The position numbers and the translations under genes were made by a program. Below the pieces are notes generated by a model. That model saw only the letters and a list, made by a program, of their open reading frames with translations. It did no database searches and was not told where the DNA came from. From Terfezia claveryi (taxonomy: Eukaryota; Ascomycota; Pezizomycetes; Pezizales; Pezizaceae), in contig WHUX01000520.1 in assembly GCA_015179025.1 (NCBI GenBank), forward strand, positions 1-21,202: 21,202 bases of DNA, given 5' to 3'. Positions 1-10,365 of this stretch are shown here, one piece after another; positions within the stretch are counted from its first letter, which is position 1; the number at the start of each line of letters is the position of its first letter.

Positions 1-128
1 CTTTCACTTCACTATAGTCTCCAAGTGAGTTACTAATACTGAGAAGTATGGCAGCTGGATAGATAAAATAGGATAGCTACTTTCAATTAAATATTCAATA
101 GCTTTAATAAAGATATCAAGAATATCTT
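1..128 (-). pseudogene. hAT transposase remnant, C-terminal-side piece (runs off left edge)
   Basis: Read on the minus strand, one frame gives an uninterrupted stretch containing ILDIFIKAIEYL, then ESSYPILSIQLPYFSVL and THLE before a stop near the window edge. This resembles the hAT transposase segment downstream of the catalytic core, which usually reads like 'F..AT..LSGSSYPTLS..LP.Y..L...LE'. It continues the hAT remnant at 6211-6549 once the chromovirus between them is removed; the target-site repeat ATCTT at 124-128 marks the cut. The piece is too short for a family-level call on its own. Its assignment rests on order and orientation with the other two pieces. Confidence 0.6.
124..128. 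repeat. Target-site duplication of chromovirus copy 1 (left)
   Basis: ATCTT directly precedes the first LTR base (TGT at 129). The same ATCTT follows the other LTR at 6206-6210. Five base pairs is the usual duplication length for Ty3/gypsy integrases. The match fixes both element ends to the base and shows the two LTRs belong to one insertion. Confidence 0.9.
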
Positions 129-653
129 TGTAATGATAGCTCTAGGGATAAAGCAACCAAGAGGTACGCCAGAGCAAGGGCAAGGCTAGGGTAACATACA
201 TATAGGAATGCTATATGTGTAACTTAGGGGAAAAGGCTAGGATGGCAGCAAGGGCGAGGGCGAGAGAGGTACACAGGAGTAGTAGGAGGCAGCAGGGCTG
301 CAAAGACAAGGCAAGGCAAGACAAGGCAAGGATAGGAGGTTCGCGGGGTGGGCAGTAGGGCTGCAGAGTTGAGGCGAGACAAGGAGGTGCACAAGGGAGA
401 TGCACCAACATGGAGAGAAGCAAGGCCCTGTATTGGATATATAAGACATTGGATGGGGAACCAATAACAGTATGAGAGACAGGGGCTATATATACATGAT
501 TCCAGGCCAAAGCAATGAAAGGAATAAGCTTCTCGAGATCCCTATCTTGGGAGCCAAGCAGAATAGTAATAACCTATCACCTGCGTCGCAGATGGTAACC
601 CATTACCTATGGCGCAGGTGATGACAAAGACAACTAAGTTTGCTGTTGTGACA
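129..653 (-). repeat. 3' LTR of chromovirus copy 1 (525 bp)
   Basis: Begins TGT and ends ACA on the plus strand and aligns along its length with 5707-6205. It has the same TATA-like stretch (CTATATATA at 485-494, read TATATATAG on the minus strand). It is 26 bp longer than its partner because it keeps an extra unit of a short repeat at about 576-622, where ATCACCTGCG (576-585) and CGCAGGTGAT (613-622) form an inverted pair. The differences from the partner LTR are mostly transitions. By eye identity is in the mid-to-upper 80s percent; I did not compute it. Confidence 0.92.
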
Positions 654-667
654 CTATCCCCCCTTTA
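654..667 (-). other. Polypurine tract of chromovirus copy 1
   Basis: Immediately inside the 3' LTR the minus strand reads TAAAGGGGGGATAG, a purine run next to the LTR as expected for the plus-strand primer of a gypsy element. Confidence 0.75.
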
Positions 668-869
668 GTGTGGAGCTCCAGTGATAAGGCTTTGGGCACG
701 TCAACTAGCCAAATCAATATAGGGAATAACAACACGAGAACCCCAACTCCAAACAATAACAAAGACCTATCACCTGTATTGTAAGTAATAACAGAGACAA
801 CAACAACAAGGACAAGGACAGGAATCCTAACTTAGACATAGGAAGATCACTCAACTAGATAAGGCTTCC
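668..869. other. Untranslated tail of chromovirus copy 1
   Basis: Between the polypurine tract and the recognisable end of the chromodomain reading no coding signal is visible on either strand. It is A/C-rich on the plus strand (runs such as AACAACAACAAGGACAAGGACAGG). It contains CCTATCACCTG (about 767-777), echoing the repeat in the LTR. Confidence 0.5.
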
Positions 870-3800
870 TCGAGTATCACTGATGGAACAGGGAGATAAG
901 ATCCTGAGCATTTTCCAGGTCCCCAGCAGGTTGTCATGTTGCCTCCTCATCCCCTACCTATTTAACTTTATATTGCAGATACCTATACCTCTTTCATAAG
1001 TCCAGCACTTCCTCCACCTCCTATTCCTCTTCACTTTCGATAACCACGGGAAGAGGTGGGGGGTGTTTCTGTCCTAGGAGAAGGTCATCCACAGCAGGCT
1101 CGATCTCGGAGACATGAATGACAGGATTGCACTTAATATCCTTAGGGAACTTCAGCCGGTAAGCATGAGTGCATATGCTCCCTAATACCTCGTATGGAAC
1201 TAAAAACTTGTGATCCAGTTTGCATGATGGTTGTTCCATGCAGAAATGGCGACTAGAAAGCCACACCTTATCTCCTGGCTAATATCTTAGGGCTGGCAAC
1301 CTAGATCTATTTGCATATTCACCCTATCTAGCTTGGACATATTCCAGCTCGGCTTTCAAGGTTGAGTAAAGTTCAGCAATCTCAGTGGCGAACTCCTTGG
1401 CTAGGGCATTGTCCTTTGCTTTCTGCAGTGGGGCCAGTAAGCCTACAAACCAAGGGTGCCATCCGTAGTTAGCCAGGAATAGGGAGGTTATCGAGGACTC
1501 TGAGAATTGGTTGTTGGCAGCCAATTTGTAGGTTGCTAGCAATGAAACCCAGTTGTTCTGCTAGTAATTAACAAAGGTCCACAGATACTGTTCCATTATA
1601 GCATTCATCCTTTCCAATTGGCTATCTGTCTGAAGGTGGTAAGCTGTTGACAGGCGTACTTTGATTCCCAGGAGCTCGTAGAATGCTTCCCAGAACTCTG
1701 AGGTGAACTGGGGGCCGCGATCGGACACAATTGATTCGGGTAAGCTATAATGCTGGAACACATTGTTGAGGTAGAGGTTGCCTAGCTCTGGGGCAGAGCA
1801 GGTGTCCTGGTAAGGTATGATATACCTCATTTTTGTCAGTCGATCTACTACTATTAGGATAACATCAAATCCTAAGTCTTCCAGCAACCCAGTTACGAAG
1901 TCTATGGTCAGGTGTTGCCAGGGCCAATCCGGGATTTCCAGGGGCTTCAAGGTTCCATAGGGGGCATGGCGAGTAGTCTTCGACCATCTACAAGTATGGC
2001 AGTTCTGCACATACCTTTCTACATCTTTCCGCTGATTGATTCAGGTGTATTGCCTGGCTAGCAGCTCTAGAGTTTTAGCTACTCCAGGGTGGCCAACAGC
2101 TAAGGTATTATGGTGCTCCTTAATTATCCTCAAGCGGAGCTCATCGTCTGCAGGAATATAGAGGTAGTCTAGGTAGTAGAGGAGGCCATTTTAGATTAAG
2201 CATTCTGCAAGGGAAATCTTCATGTGGCGACACTGTCCAGATTCTACAGCAGCGATTAAATCTCTAACCAGAGGGTCTTCCACATAAGCCTGCTGTACCT
2301 GCTGAAGAAGGTCTACTCCAGAGTCTGGTCCAGCTTCCACATGAGTATTAGCAGCAAGGCTATTGGCTACCAGGTCGAGATTTTTGAGATTTTTAGGTTT
2401 TAGTACCACCTGATTTTGGTACTTTAGCCTTTCATCTCCCCCTTTAGGGATATCTCTTGATCTCCTGGTCAGTACGTCTGGCTTACCACCAGCTTTTCCA
2501 GGCTGATACTTGATCTTGAAGTTGAATCGAGATAAGAACTCTAACCACCTAGCCTGCCATTGGTTCAGCAGCTTAGTGGTGGTGAAGTACACAAGATTCT
2601 TATAATCAGATAGCACCTTGATGATCCCCTTGGCTGACTCCAGGTGAAGCCTCCATTCCTCAAAAGCTCGGACAATGGCCATTAATTCTTTATCATAGAT
2701 CTCGTAATTACACTCTGTCAGAGAGTGCTTTTTGGAGAAATAGGCTACCGAGTGAAGGACTCCATTGACATACTGGGACAGGATTCCGGCGGAGACATAG
2801 TCAGAAGCATCCGTTTCTATGATACACTCACTATCGGGATCAAAGTGAGCCAGTATGTGTGCTAAGTAGAAGGCTTCCTTGAGGTTCTAGAAGGTAGATT
2901 GGGCTTCTGGACTCTAGTGGAATCGCCAGTCTTTTTTAGTTAGGGCTGTAAGGGGGGCCACAATCTTGGAATATCCTAGAATAAACTGTTGGTAAAAGTT
3001 AGCGAATCCCAGGAAGGCCTGAACATCCTTAAGATTTGCTGGGATTTCCCATTCCTAAATGGCGGTGACCTTGGCGAGGTCTATTATAATACCTTTCATG
3101 GTAATGATCAACTCTAGATACTTAACCTCTTGCACATAAAACTCGCATTTCTCGGGCTTGAGGTACAACCCAGCTTACTCCAGCTTCTCTAATACCTGCC
3201 AGACATGAATCTTGTGCCCTGCTAGGGTATCTGAATAAATCAAGATATCATTGAGGTAAGCTGTGTAGAACACATCCAGAAAGTCCCGTAAGGTGTCATG
3301 TATCAGATTGAGGAAGATTGTATAGTCAGTATATAATAGCACGAGGCATGACTTTGGCCATAATGTGTTCGGAAGGCTATTTTCCACTCCTCTCCTTTGG
3401 CGATCCATACCAGGTTGAACGCCCCTCACAAGTCCAATTTGGTAAACCATTTTGTCTTTGAAAGCCTGGCTAATGTCTCCTGGATCAGAGGTAGAGGGTA
3501 TCTGTTTTTGACTATTATTTCATTCAGGCTATGATAATCAACATATAACCGAAAGGAGCCGTCCGATTTCTTTACGAACAGTACAGGACCACCTGCTGGT
3601 GAGGAGCTATGGCGAATGAAGCTCTTGTTGAGGTTTTCTTCTAAGTATTTCTTCAAGGCTTCCAGCTCCACATGGGACATTCTATAGAGGGGCCCATAGG
3701 GGGGGGTTTTACCTTCTATTAGTAGAATTGTATGGTTATATGGTTGATGGGGGGCCAGCTTCTCCACTGCTCTTTCCGAGAATAGGTTAATGAACTTGCG

Positions 3801-4450
3801 GTATTTATCTAGAACTAGGGATTTCCACTCATCTTTAGACCTTGTCTTATTAATCTCCAAATTGATCTCATAAATTAAGAGGGTATGAGTCTTGAGCTTA
3901 TACCTTCCAGTAAGATGAGCAAAAGCCCCTGCTCCAATAAAGTTAATATCCAGGGGTTCGGTGGGGGACATCGGAGGAACAATGGTAACAGAGGGAACGG
4001 AGGGGACAGTGGTGTTAAGATGTTTCATTGAATTCACCACCTAGGATGGATAGATAATAGGGGGTGGTAACGCATATAATCCAGTGGTAGTGGCTTTCGG
4101 ATTTCCGCAGTGGTTTTTGCAGTAAGGGCTATTGAACTGTAGAGTATAATAGCCAAAGCTGACTAATACATCATGCATTCTAAGCTATGGGATTCCAAGC
4201 ACAATTGAGTACTTAAGCTTTGTAACAAACATAGAGAGGCTTTCTGAGTAGTCTCCAATCTGGGTGGAAGTACATGCGATATCGATGATGGCTCCAGAAG
4301 AGATAGGTCGACCATCAATAATATCGAGGAGGCAAGGGGTTTTGAGCTTAGAGGTGGGTATGGCATGCCTACTGATAAAAGTCTGGTTGATGAAGGCAAT
4401 TCCTGAGGCTCTACAGTCTACGAGAGCTGATAGACAAGTGTATTACTATT
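870..4450 (-). pseudogene. pol: pol pseudogene: protease, reverse transcriptase, RNase H, integrase, chromodomain
   Basis: Decayed polyprotein read on the minus strand. Protease: ALVDCRASGIAF at about 4390-4425; the expected D-S/T-G active site reads D-C-R (4410-4418). Reverse transcriptase: a long open piece at 3426-4040 with GPLYRMSHVELEALK, PAGGPVLFVKKSDGSFRLYVDY and KWFTKLDL, then TGA where KLD(L)RGAFN is expected. The catalytic YLDD box reads YLND (3247-3258). RNase H: ETDASDY (about 2810), YDKELMAIVRAF and RWLEFLSRFNFKIKYQPG (2191-2682 open). Integrase: zinc-binding H..H and NCHTC near 1990-2140, then TIDFVTG, VSDRGPQFTSEFW and ERMNAIMEQYLW, so all three acidic residues remain (1561-2010). 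The tail is open at 1324-1542 and 1021-1266. Chromodomain: EVEEVLD, then RYLQYKVK-stop-VGDEEAT-stop-QPAGDLENA at about 870-1025; both stops fall on the conserved tryptophans. Not functional. Confidence 0.92.
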
Positions 4451-4639
4451 GAAGGATATCGTAATAGGTACAACAAAATGCTCACCAAATACTAGCAGGT
4501 GAGACTCATCAACAGACTTAGAAGGAATAGAAAAAGACGACAAAGACAGGTGACCTAATGCAGGTCCCTTGCTAGTGTCAGTGACTATGCAAGGGACAGG
4601 GCTTTTTCCGACTCATCAACCTCTTCGATCCTAGATTCG

Positions 4640-5675
4640 GAGATGATGTGGGCGGCCATTGAACGGTTTTTCCGGAGGGGACATACTATGATAAAATGGT
4701 CCCCCTTTCCGCATGCAATACACAAACCCTAAGTGTAGTGGAGGTCCCTTTCCTCCTAGGTAAGACTGCTGACAGGTCTATAGGGGCAGCCCCACCCACT
4801 ACCAGGGAGGGGTGTGCAGGCTTGTTGACCGGTGTGGGTTGTTGTTGCATGCGTACTATCGGGAAGGGGGTATGGGGAGTCCAGGTCAGGAGTGTCTTTT
4901 GGGGGGTTCTTAGTGCTGCTGTCTGCTGTTCCACCTAGCTAGCTTGCCCAATAAGTTCCTCCAGGGTCTTGGCCAGTAGGCAGTAGACCAGAGCCTTTTT
5001 CAGCTTGAAGGTAAGCCCATCTTTGAACTGGTCGAGCTTGGCTTCATCATTCCAATTGAGCTCTACTGCCAGCCTGGAGAACTCGGCAACATAGGTTGAC
5101 AGTTCATTGTGTTTTTGCTTGAGGTCTCACAGGAACCTGCTGGTGGTTCCTTTAGGATCCGAGTCCCCGAAGGCTTGGTCCAAGATTGCCATTAGTGCCG
5201 GGATATCTACTAGATCAATCCCCATTGTCTTGATGAAGGGCTATACCTAGTCCATGGCCTTACCCTCCAGGAGGCCATAGACTTATGAGAGCTGGTAGTG
5301 GACAGTGGGGAACTTCACTGAGTCCCCAGAAAGTTTTATTTGCACAGAGTTCTTTCATGCTCGTAACTGGCCCCGGTCCCCATTAAACTTGGGCGGGGTT
5401 GGTAGGTCTTGTGTTTTCTGGTTCTTTGGACTATCGGCCAGGTCCAAGGCATAAGTCAGTCTCTGGATCGTTATTCTGTCCTCTGCTGCATCTTCTCGAA
5501 GAAAGATTATTTTGTCTTCAGCTTCTCGGATTTGCTTTTCGGCTTTTTGAAGGTCCGCTCCTTGTTGCTCGCCAATGGCATAAGTCTCTGTGAATATTTT
5601 GATCACAGTTCTTCAGTATACTGATAGTTCTGTTAGGTCTGATGGAATCGGAGTGGCCCTCCCGGCTACGAACAT
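4640..5675 (-). pseudogene. gag: gag pseudogene of chromovirus copy 1
   Basis: Structural (capsid/nucleocapsid) gene read on the minus strand from ATG at 5673-5675 (MFVAGRATPIP...). A first stop soon follows, then 5355-5606 is open, with a charged coiled-coil-like stretch (DLQKAEKQIREAEDK) and TPPKFNGDRGQLR. After frame breaks the typical gypsy capsid core is readable: GLLEGKAMD, IPALMAILDQAFGDSDPKG, LKQKHNELSTYVAEFSRL and ELNWNDEAKLDQFKDGL (about 5000-5290). Near 4690-4730 the frame shifts inside what should be a CCHC zinc knuckle, so only part of it (CVLHAERG, then a stop) is readable. The interruptions are mostly single-base stop changes plus a few frameshifts. The assignment rests on order relative to pol and on the capsid motifs. 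Confidence 0.85.
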
Positions 5676-5706
5676 AATACCAGTTGGTCTGAAAGATCCA
5701 ACATAG
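5676..5706 (-). other. Leader / primer-binding region of chromovirus copy 1
   Basis: Inside the 5' LTR the minus strand reads CTATGTTGGATCTTTCAG followed by ACCAACTGGTATTATG. The same leader (CTATGTTGGATTTTCTAG, ACTAACTGG...) follows the LTR of copy 2 at 19279, so it is a family feature. The tRNA that would pair with it cannot be named from this sequence. Confidence 0.55.
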
Positions 5707-6205
5707 TGTGACGATGGCTCTAGGGATAAGGCAACTAAGGGGTACGCCGGGGTAAGGGCAAGGCTAGGGTAATACACACCTAGGAACGCTACATGTGTGA
5801 CTTAGAGGAAAAGGCTAGGACGGGGGCAAGAGCGAGGTTGAGAGAGACATACAGAAGTAGTAGGAGGCAGCAGAGCTACAGAGACAAGGCAAGACAAGGC
5901 AAGGCAAGGACAGGAGGTTCGCAGGGTGGGCAGCAGGGCTGCAGAGTTGAGGCGAGACAAGGAGGTGCACAAGGGAGATGCACCAATGTGGAGAGAAGCA
6001 AAGCCCTATATTAGATATACAAGATGTTGGATGAGGATCTAATGACAGTACGAGAAACAGGGGCTATATATACATAATTCTGGGCCAAGGCAATGACAGG
6101 AATAAGCTTTCCGAGATCTCTATCTCAGGAGCCAAGCAGAATAGCAATAACCTATCACCTACATTGCAGGTGATGATAAAGACAACTAAGCACGCCATTG
6201 TAACA
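5707..6205 (-). repeat. 5' LTR of chromovirus copy 1 (499 bp)
   Basis: Begins TGTGACGATGG and ends GTAACA on the plus strand; it matches 129-653 throughout. The TATA-like box CTATATATA is at about 6064-6072. It contains one unit of the short GATGATAGG/CACCTGC repeat where the other LTR has two. It is the upstream LTR for the minus-strand element and would have held the promoter. Confidence 0.92.
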
Positions 6206-6210
6206 ATCTT
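6206..6210. repeat. Target-site duplication of chromovirus copy 1 (right)
   Basis: ATCTT, identical to 124-128, directly after the last LTR base. Confidence 0.9.
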
Positions 6211-6549
6211 TAAGTTTTTAAAGAAAGGACTATTTATTGGTATAAATTTGTTAACTCTACAAGCATTCTTCTAATCTAAAGTAGTCAGTATTCTTTTTAA
6301 TAATCTCAAATTAGAATTATACATACTTATATATAGTATTAATTGTAGGATACAATTCCAAAATGCATTCAAGCATAGTATATATAGAATTCTAGTGCAT
6401 AGGCATATCTTAGATAGAGTATTTAGATAGTATATATGCTGCTTAAGCTTGACCTTTTAGAGATTCCAAGAGGTAATGTTATAATTAGATTTTTGCAATG
6501 ATTTTATGTTCTTTATAGGATGTGTATACTACATCAAGAAGAAATTTGT
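6211..6549 (-). pseudogene. hAT transposase remnant, middle piece
   Basis: AT-rich and full of stops, but hAT features are readable on the minus strand from right to left. KFLLDVVYTSYKEHK lies next to the right-hand element boundary. DMPMH-stop-NSIYTMLECILELYPTIN corresponds to the hAT 'D.PTRWNSTY.ML.R.LEL..AI' block, with the tryptophan codon turned into TAG. After a frame slip, YISMYNSNLRLLKRILTTLD and FIPINSPFF follow. Its upstream part lies at 16714-17560 and its downstream part at 1-128, so this piece is sandwiched between two insertions. The extra 8 bp at 6542-6549 are the apparent target duplication of the Plavaka element. Confidence 0.72.
6542..6549. repeat. Apparent target-site duplication of the Plavaka element (left)
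   Basis: AAATTTGT occurs here and again at 16706-16713. Joining the flanks through one copy lets the minus-strand hAT frame run on without interruption (VIRNKF into LLDVVYTSY). That is independent support for this being the insertion point. Confidence 0.6.
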
Positions 6550-6583
6550 GGCGTCCTGACGCCCTGCAGGGGCATCAGGACGC
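6550..6583. repeat. Left-end palindrome of the Plavaka element
   Basis: GCGTCCTGACGCCC and GGGGCATCAGGACGC flank a 4-nt TGCA centre, a near-perfect hairpin. Its first half is itself a small hairpin (GGCGTC-CT-GACGCC). It sits at the first base after the hAT sequence, as expected of a transposon tip. Confidence 0.8.
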
Positions 6584-6604
6584 TCCTTCTTTTCCTCTGC
6601 GCTC

Positions 6605-6721
6605 TTGGCCTCCAGTATGCCCTGTGGGTACAGGTCTGATTCCTTGCCTCCTAGGGCACCCTGTGCATACGTTTCTGACCTCTTGCCTTCCAGTGGACCC
6701 TATGAATACCTCTTTGAAATC
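6605..6721. repeat. Three 39-bp tandem repeats (left subterminal)
   Basis: Units at 6605-6643, 6644-6682 and 6683-6721 share the pattern TTG-CCTCC-AG.G..CCCTGTG.ATAC...TCTGA..TC, and a fading fourth begins at 6722. They lie just inside the left palindrome. Such arrays near transposon ends often hold transposase-binding sites; that role is inferred. Confidence 0.78.
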
Positions 6722-6917
6722 TTGTCCCTAGTATCTTGCATGATCTTTCCCATCTCTTTAGTTGTTTTCTGCCATCTCGCGTCCTCTCTTGACCAAAGCT
6801 CTACAATACTATATAACTTCCATACGTGAAATGGCTTTAACGGGACCCTTGCAGTCTGTACTTCTAATAATTGCATTATAATCCCTCCATACTTGTAATC
6901 TAAATACAGGTATCATC
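6722..6917. other. Transposase 3' flank, no gene seen
   Basis: Between the 39-bp array and the transposase stop codon no reading frame with family features is visible. Presumably it is the 3' untranslated region of the minus-strand transposase. Confidence 0.4.
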
Positions 6918-9900
6918 TCATTCACAGTATAGCTCATTCCACGTATTGAAATCAATCCTATTGTTCACCAGCCACGTATTCCCTTCCTTTAACCTAATCA
7001 GATGCGCCATTCCTTCAATGTTCACAATGCGCAATATATTGATTCCTTTCCCATCCTCTCGCGCTTCCATCTGAACCATTCCTTCATCCCTACCTGGCCT
7101 TCTTGAACCTCGTACTCGAAGTAATGATACAAGAGCCACTTCATGGACCCTGTCAATATCATCCCGCACACTGAAGAGCCCTTCCAGTTTTCCCACAATT
7201 TTTCCATCCAGGTCCCCACTTGAATACTCTGACCGTCCTCTTCACCGTACCCACACCTAATCTGCCCTAGGCTTACCCTGTTTGCGAAATGCTTTTTCCC
7301 CCATCCACTGCACATTATGCGTCTGTCTACCTTCCCCTGGAATTCTGGCACACCCACCAACAGCTCCGCATAATAGTGCGTTGGAAAATGTGCGACCCCT
7401 TCCAGATTAACGGAGCCTGGTGTGTTCAACCTCAGGTATTCGGTAAAGCGCTCTGAAAGCTTCACAATACCCAACCTTGCCGCAAGTGTCTGCATAGGAG
7501 TTCCTTCCGGACCATCAGAAGCCTGTTTACCTCATAAGATTGGACCCTGACGTGTCCCTGCCTGTATCGTCGTCTTCTGAAGGTCCTCCGCATGCGGTCT
7601 CCAGATGACATCAAGAATTTCCCTACTGAACTGATACTCTTGACTCCATTCCTCCATGTTCAGTTCCCTCATTCGCAATGCATGTTCAACCGTGATGGTA
7701 TCCAGTATTTGCTCGGCTGCATTTACACAGTTAGATCTTCGATAAGCATCTTTCAGAGGCTTGTGAAGCGCTTCTGTAACCTCAGTGGAGTACTGAGGGA
7801 GACTCCTGAAATCTTTGATTTGTATGGTATAGTGGAATACTAGATGCAGCTTAGGAAAATTGAAATCGGCCTTACACAGGACGTCCTGAATCACCTGTTG
7901 TCTCTTCTGTCGTTCTTACGTTACCATTTTCTTTCTCTTTGTTGCGCTGAAATCGAAATATTCATCCAGTTTTGCTTGACGTGCCTCCAGTTGATCAACT
8001 GCTAGCTCTCTTGAAGCCTCCTTTACGTTCTCATGATCCTTTTTTGGAGCCCGAAACTCACTGAAGACATGTAAGTTATCATGGAATTTCTGGCGGTATA
8101 GATCCATATAACCTATTGTCTGGGGTGTGTGACTCCGGTACTGCGCCATAAGGCAGAAATCTGTGATGTATCGCACACATCGGATCGCTCGCTTGCTATC
8201 TGCTTTGGCGCCTGCTGAGAGACTTGGGGTGTCTGTTATTGGATCATCCAGCGCTGCTGTGAAGCAAGCCAAGATCACATGATTAATTCCCCGCATTTCC
8301 GTACCACTCCATATCGTAATTTGCCGATATCTCTTCTGGGGCAGTCGATACCCTGGATATGGTGGGATCTGTTTCCAGATCCTATCGAATACCTCCAAGC
8401 GCTGGTGTTTGTTGAGAAACTGCTCTATCCAGCCCATGAGATGCTTGAGTATCCCAAGAAGAACATTATGAAGTATATCGCCACAGACCATATGTGGTGG
8501 TTGGATACCCAGGACTCGCAGCTGAACCTACAGCGCGTTTTCAAAGGGCTTTATTCCTGCATCATCCAACCTAGCTATATGTTAGCCATGCTCTACTCTA
8601 ATCATATCCATTATCCATAGCTACATACCTCTCTAGATCCCCTGCTCGATACAGCCTCTCATATTCCGCGTGATTGTGCATAGGCAGTGATTTCTTTCGT
8701 AGAATTCCAAGTTCCCGTGGACTTATAATACACACAGGGCAACGATTGGTTTTAATACCATGGATATTGACATTTTCCATATGGTCGGCAAGCCAGGCGG
8801 AGAGAATTGGTATGCACCTCCTAACCTTGCCATCTCCACACAGAATGTTCGACCCACCTTCCTATGAAAGTTGTTAATACAGACCCTCATGGCTCCATCC
8901 AGGATCATGTATGTACTTTGAAAACTTTTGTGAGGGGCGACAGGATACGTGAAACAATCTGGTGTTGTACCCTCAGCGTATCACCTTCCTGGTCTTTGGT
9001 CGAGAAACCTGGAATCTTATTGTTCCGCTTGGGGCCGACTGGGAAAAGGCCCATCAGGATCCACGCTTGTCTTGATGGCTAATTACGAATTTCTGAGTGA
9101 ATGTTGCCAATACTCATAAACAACGGCCATAATTTCTTGTCCCCAGAGAAATTCGTGAGGCATGTTTGATCGGACGTCAAAAGTACTGGCACCAGTGATG
9201 ACCCAATTGGGAGGGTCTTCTATGATCTTGTCAGTATCTGCACTGGTATTCACTAGATAGGTTCTATACTTGTGTCCTCCACCACCAATCACCGGTATTC
9301 ATTTCGGTATATACCCAGTTACCTTCCTCATCGAATTCGTGAATCGGCTCGAAAACCAGGTGTTTGCCATAGGCACGTTGCTGAAGTAGATATCGCACGG
9401 TATCCTCAAGGTCCCTATAATAGAATGCACAGCCCTTTTGGAGGTGAAAGTCGACTGTTCCTTTCTGCCACCCGGGTTGATCAATCATCTCACGCATTTT
9501 ATTTCTCCATGTATATCCTGACTGAAAATGGACTCCATTATCCCCGGAAAGACCGAGTGGTAGCAGATTTTTCTTGAAGAAATGATCAATATTTGTTAAT
9601 GAGGTCTTGCTCTCATGGAAGAATCTCACAAGCTTGTATTCGTACGCATTCTGGAAAGGCGATATTGGATTGAATTGAAGCCGCCGCAGATTGTTCAAAG
9701 GTATTGTCGCAATAATCTTTCCAGCTTCATACTTTGCTGGCAGACATTGTGTAGCTAGCATAGACTTCTCTCGGACTACTTGAATGGTATCATAGGGATC
9801 TAATACAGATTTCAAAAGTTAGAGAGGCCTGTTGTTCTGGAGATGTTTATAGACTCATACCGTCTCCTACATGCACACTAGAAGTCCTAACTTCCAAATC

Positions 9901-10185
9901 CCCCGAAGACTTATCCAAGTATGTACTAAACGCCCCGGTTTCCCTATGTCCCTTTGCGGGTTTGGTCCGAACCTGTGGGGATTCCTGGGAAACAGAGCGT
10001 GTTCGTTTTTGCCTGCCTGGCATTCTCACGGATACTGAAGAGTTTGTAGAGGGATGTCACTGTTCTTGCTGGTCGTTGCGAAGATTGTGACAATCAGCCG
10101 CTGAGGCCTCCGAATGTTTGGCTCGCAAATGTTTCCTATACTGTCCAGCTTTTTGAAATTCTAAGTCACAAAACCTACAACGCAT
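6918..10185 (-). pseudogene. Plavaka-family transposase, spliced, interrupted by stops
   Basis: Minus-strand transposase that would cut and move the 10-kb element. It starts at ATG 10183-10185 with a C2H2 finger (CRFC...HLRAKH). Four introns restore the frame: 9800-9860, 9220-9269, 8862-8916 and 8571-8628. Family landmarks in order: DPYDTIQVV, FHESKTSLTNIDHFF, GDWWWRTQ joined to KTLPIGSSLVPVLLTSDQT, LTNFSGDKKLWPLFMSIGNI, PVGPKR, GDGKVRRC, AWLADHMENVNIHGI, NRCPVC, GDILHNVLLGILKHLMGW, KIPPYPG-like IPPYPGYRLPQKRYRQ, DADFNFPK-like ADFNFPKLHLVFHY, YSTEVTEALHKPLKDAYRRSN, ALRMRELN and TWLVNNRIDFNTWNELY. Damage: stops at 10057-10059, 9079-9081, 8528-8530, 7916-7918 and 7532-7534, and a one-base frame slip near 7220. 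I identify the family from these blocks, not from a search. Confidence 0.87.
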
Positions 10186-10365
10186 TTTGGATGTCAGTTT
10201 CCCTACTCCCTCAACGTTTTAGGCCACTTACTGTTGGGTAAGTACGTATATCCATTATTTAGGCCCAGGGGAATTCATCATGTCTATGTTGAGATGCCGA
10301 TTCTACAGAGTCATGGCATCAGTGTCAGACTATCCCATCTCAAGTTAGGTGGACCTATCTTCGAG
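10186..10365. other. Transposase upstream region
   Basis: About 180 bp between the transposase ATG and the motif cluster. It should hold the transposase 5' leader and core promoter. No TATA box or gene was recognised. Confidence 0.4.

Larger units (their letters stand above)
129..6205 (-). mobile_element. Degenerate Ty3/gypsy chromovirus, copy 1
   Basis: A complete but dead LTR retrotransposon of 6,077 bp on the minus strand. In its own orientation the order is 5' LTR (5707-6205), primer-binding region, gag, protease, reverse transcriptase, RNase H, integrase, chromodomain, polypurine tract, 3' LTR (129-653). The 5-bp ATCTT duplication flanks it. The chromodomain behind the integrase places it among chromoviruses. 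Stops are scattered through every domain and are mostly explained by single C-to-T or G-to-A changes (CGA to TGA, TGG to TGA/TAG, CAA/CAG to TAA/TAG), the pattern RIP leaves. It sits inside an old hAT transposase remnant (6211-6549 and 1-128). It is related to the plus-strand copy that begins at 18598. Confidence 0.93.

Noticed and set aside
211..510. Minus-strand open frames of 75-99 codons in the LTR, and their plus-strand counterpart at 5793-6014
   Set aside because: They lie wholly inside LTRs, read Cys/Leu/Pro-rich or Arg/Gln-rich low-complexity protein, and are explained by the LTR repeat.
4264..4938. Plus-strand frames across the gag/protease region
   Set aside because: They oppose recognisable gag and protease motifs on the minus strand and carry no features of their own.
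6522..6829. Plus-strand open frames over the 39-bp repeats
   Set aside because: A 39-bp unit is a multiple of three, so repeats stay open by construction. The frames start outside the element and show no protein features.
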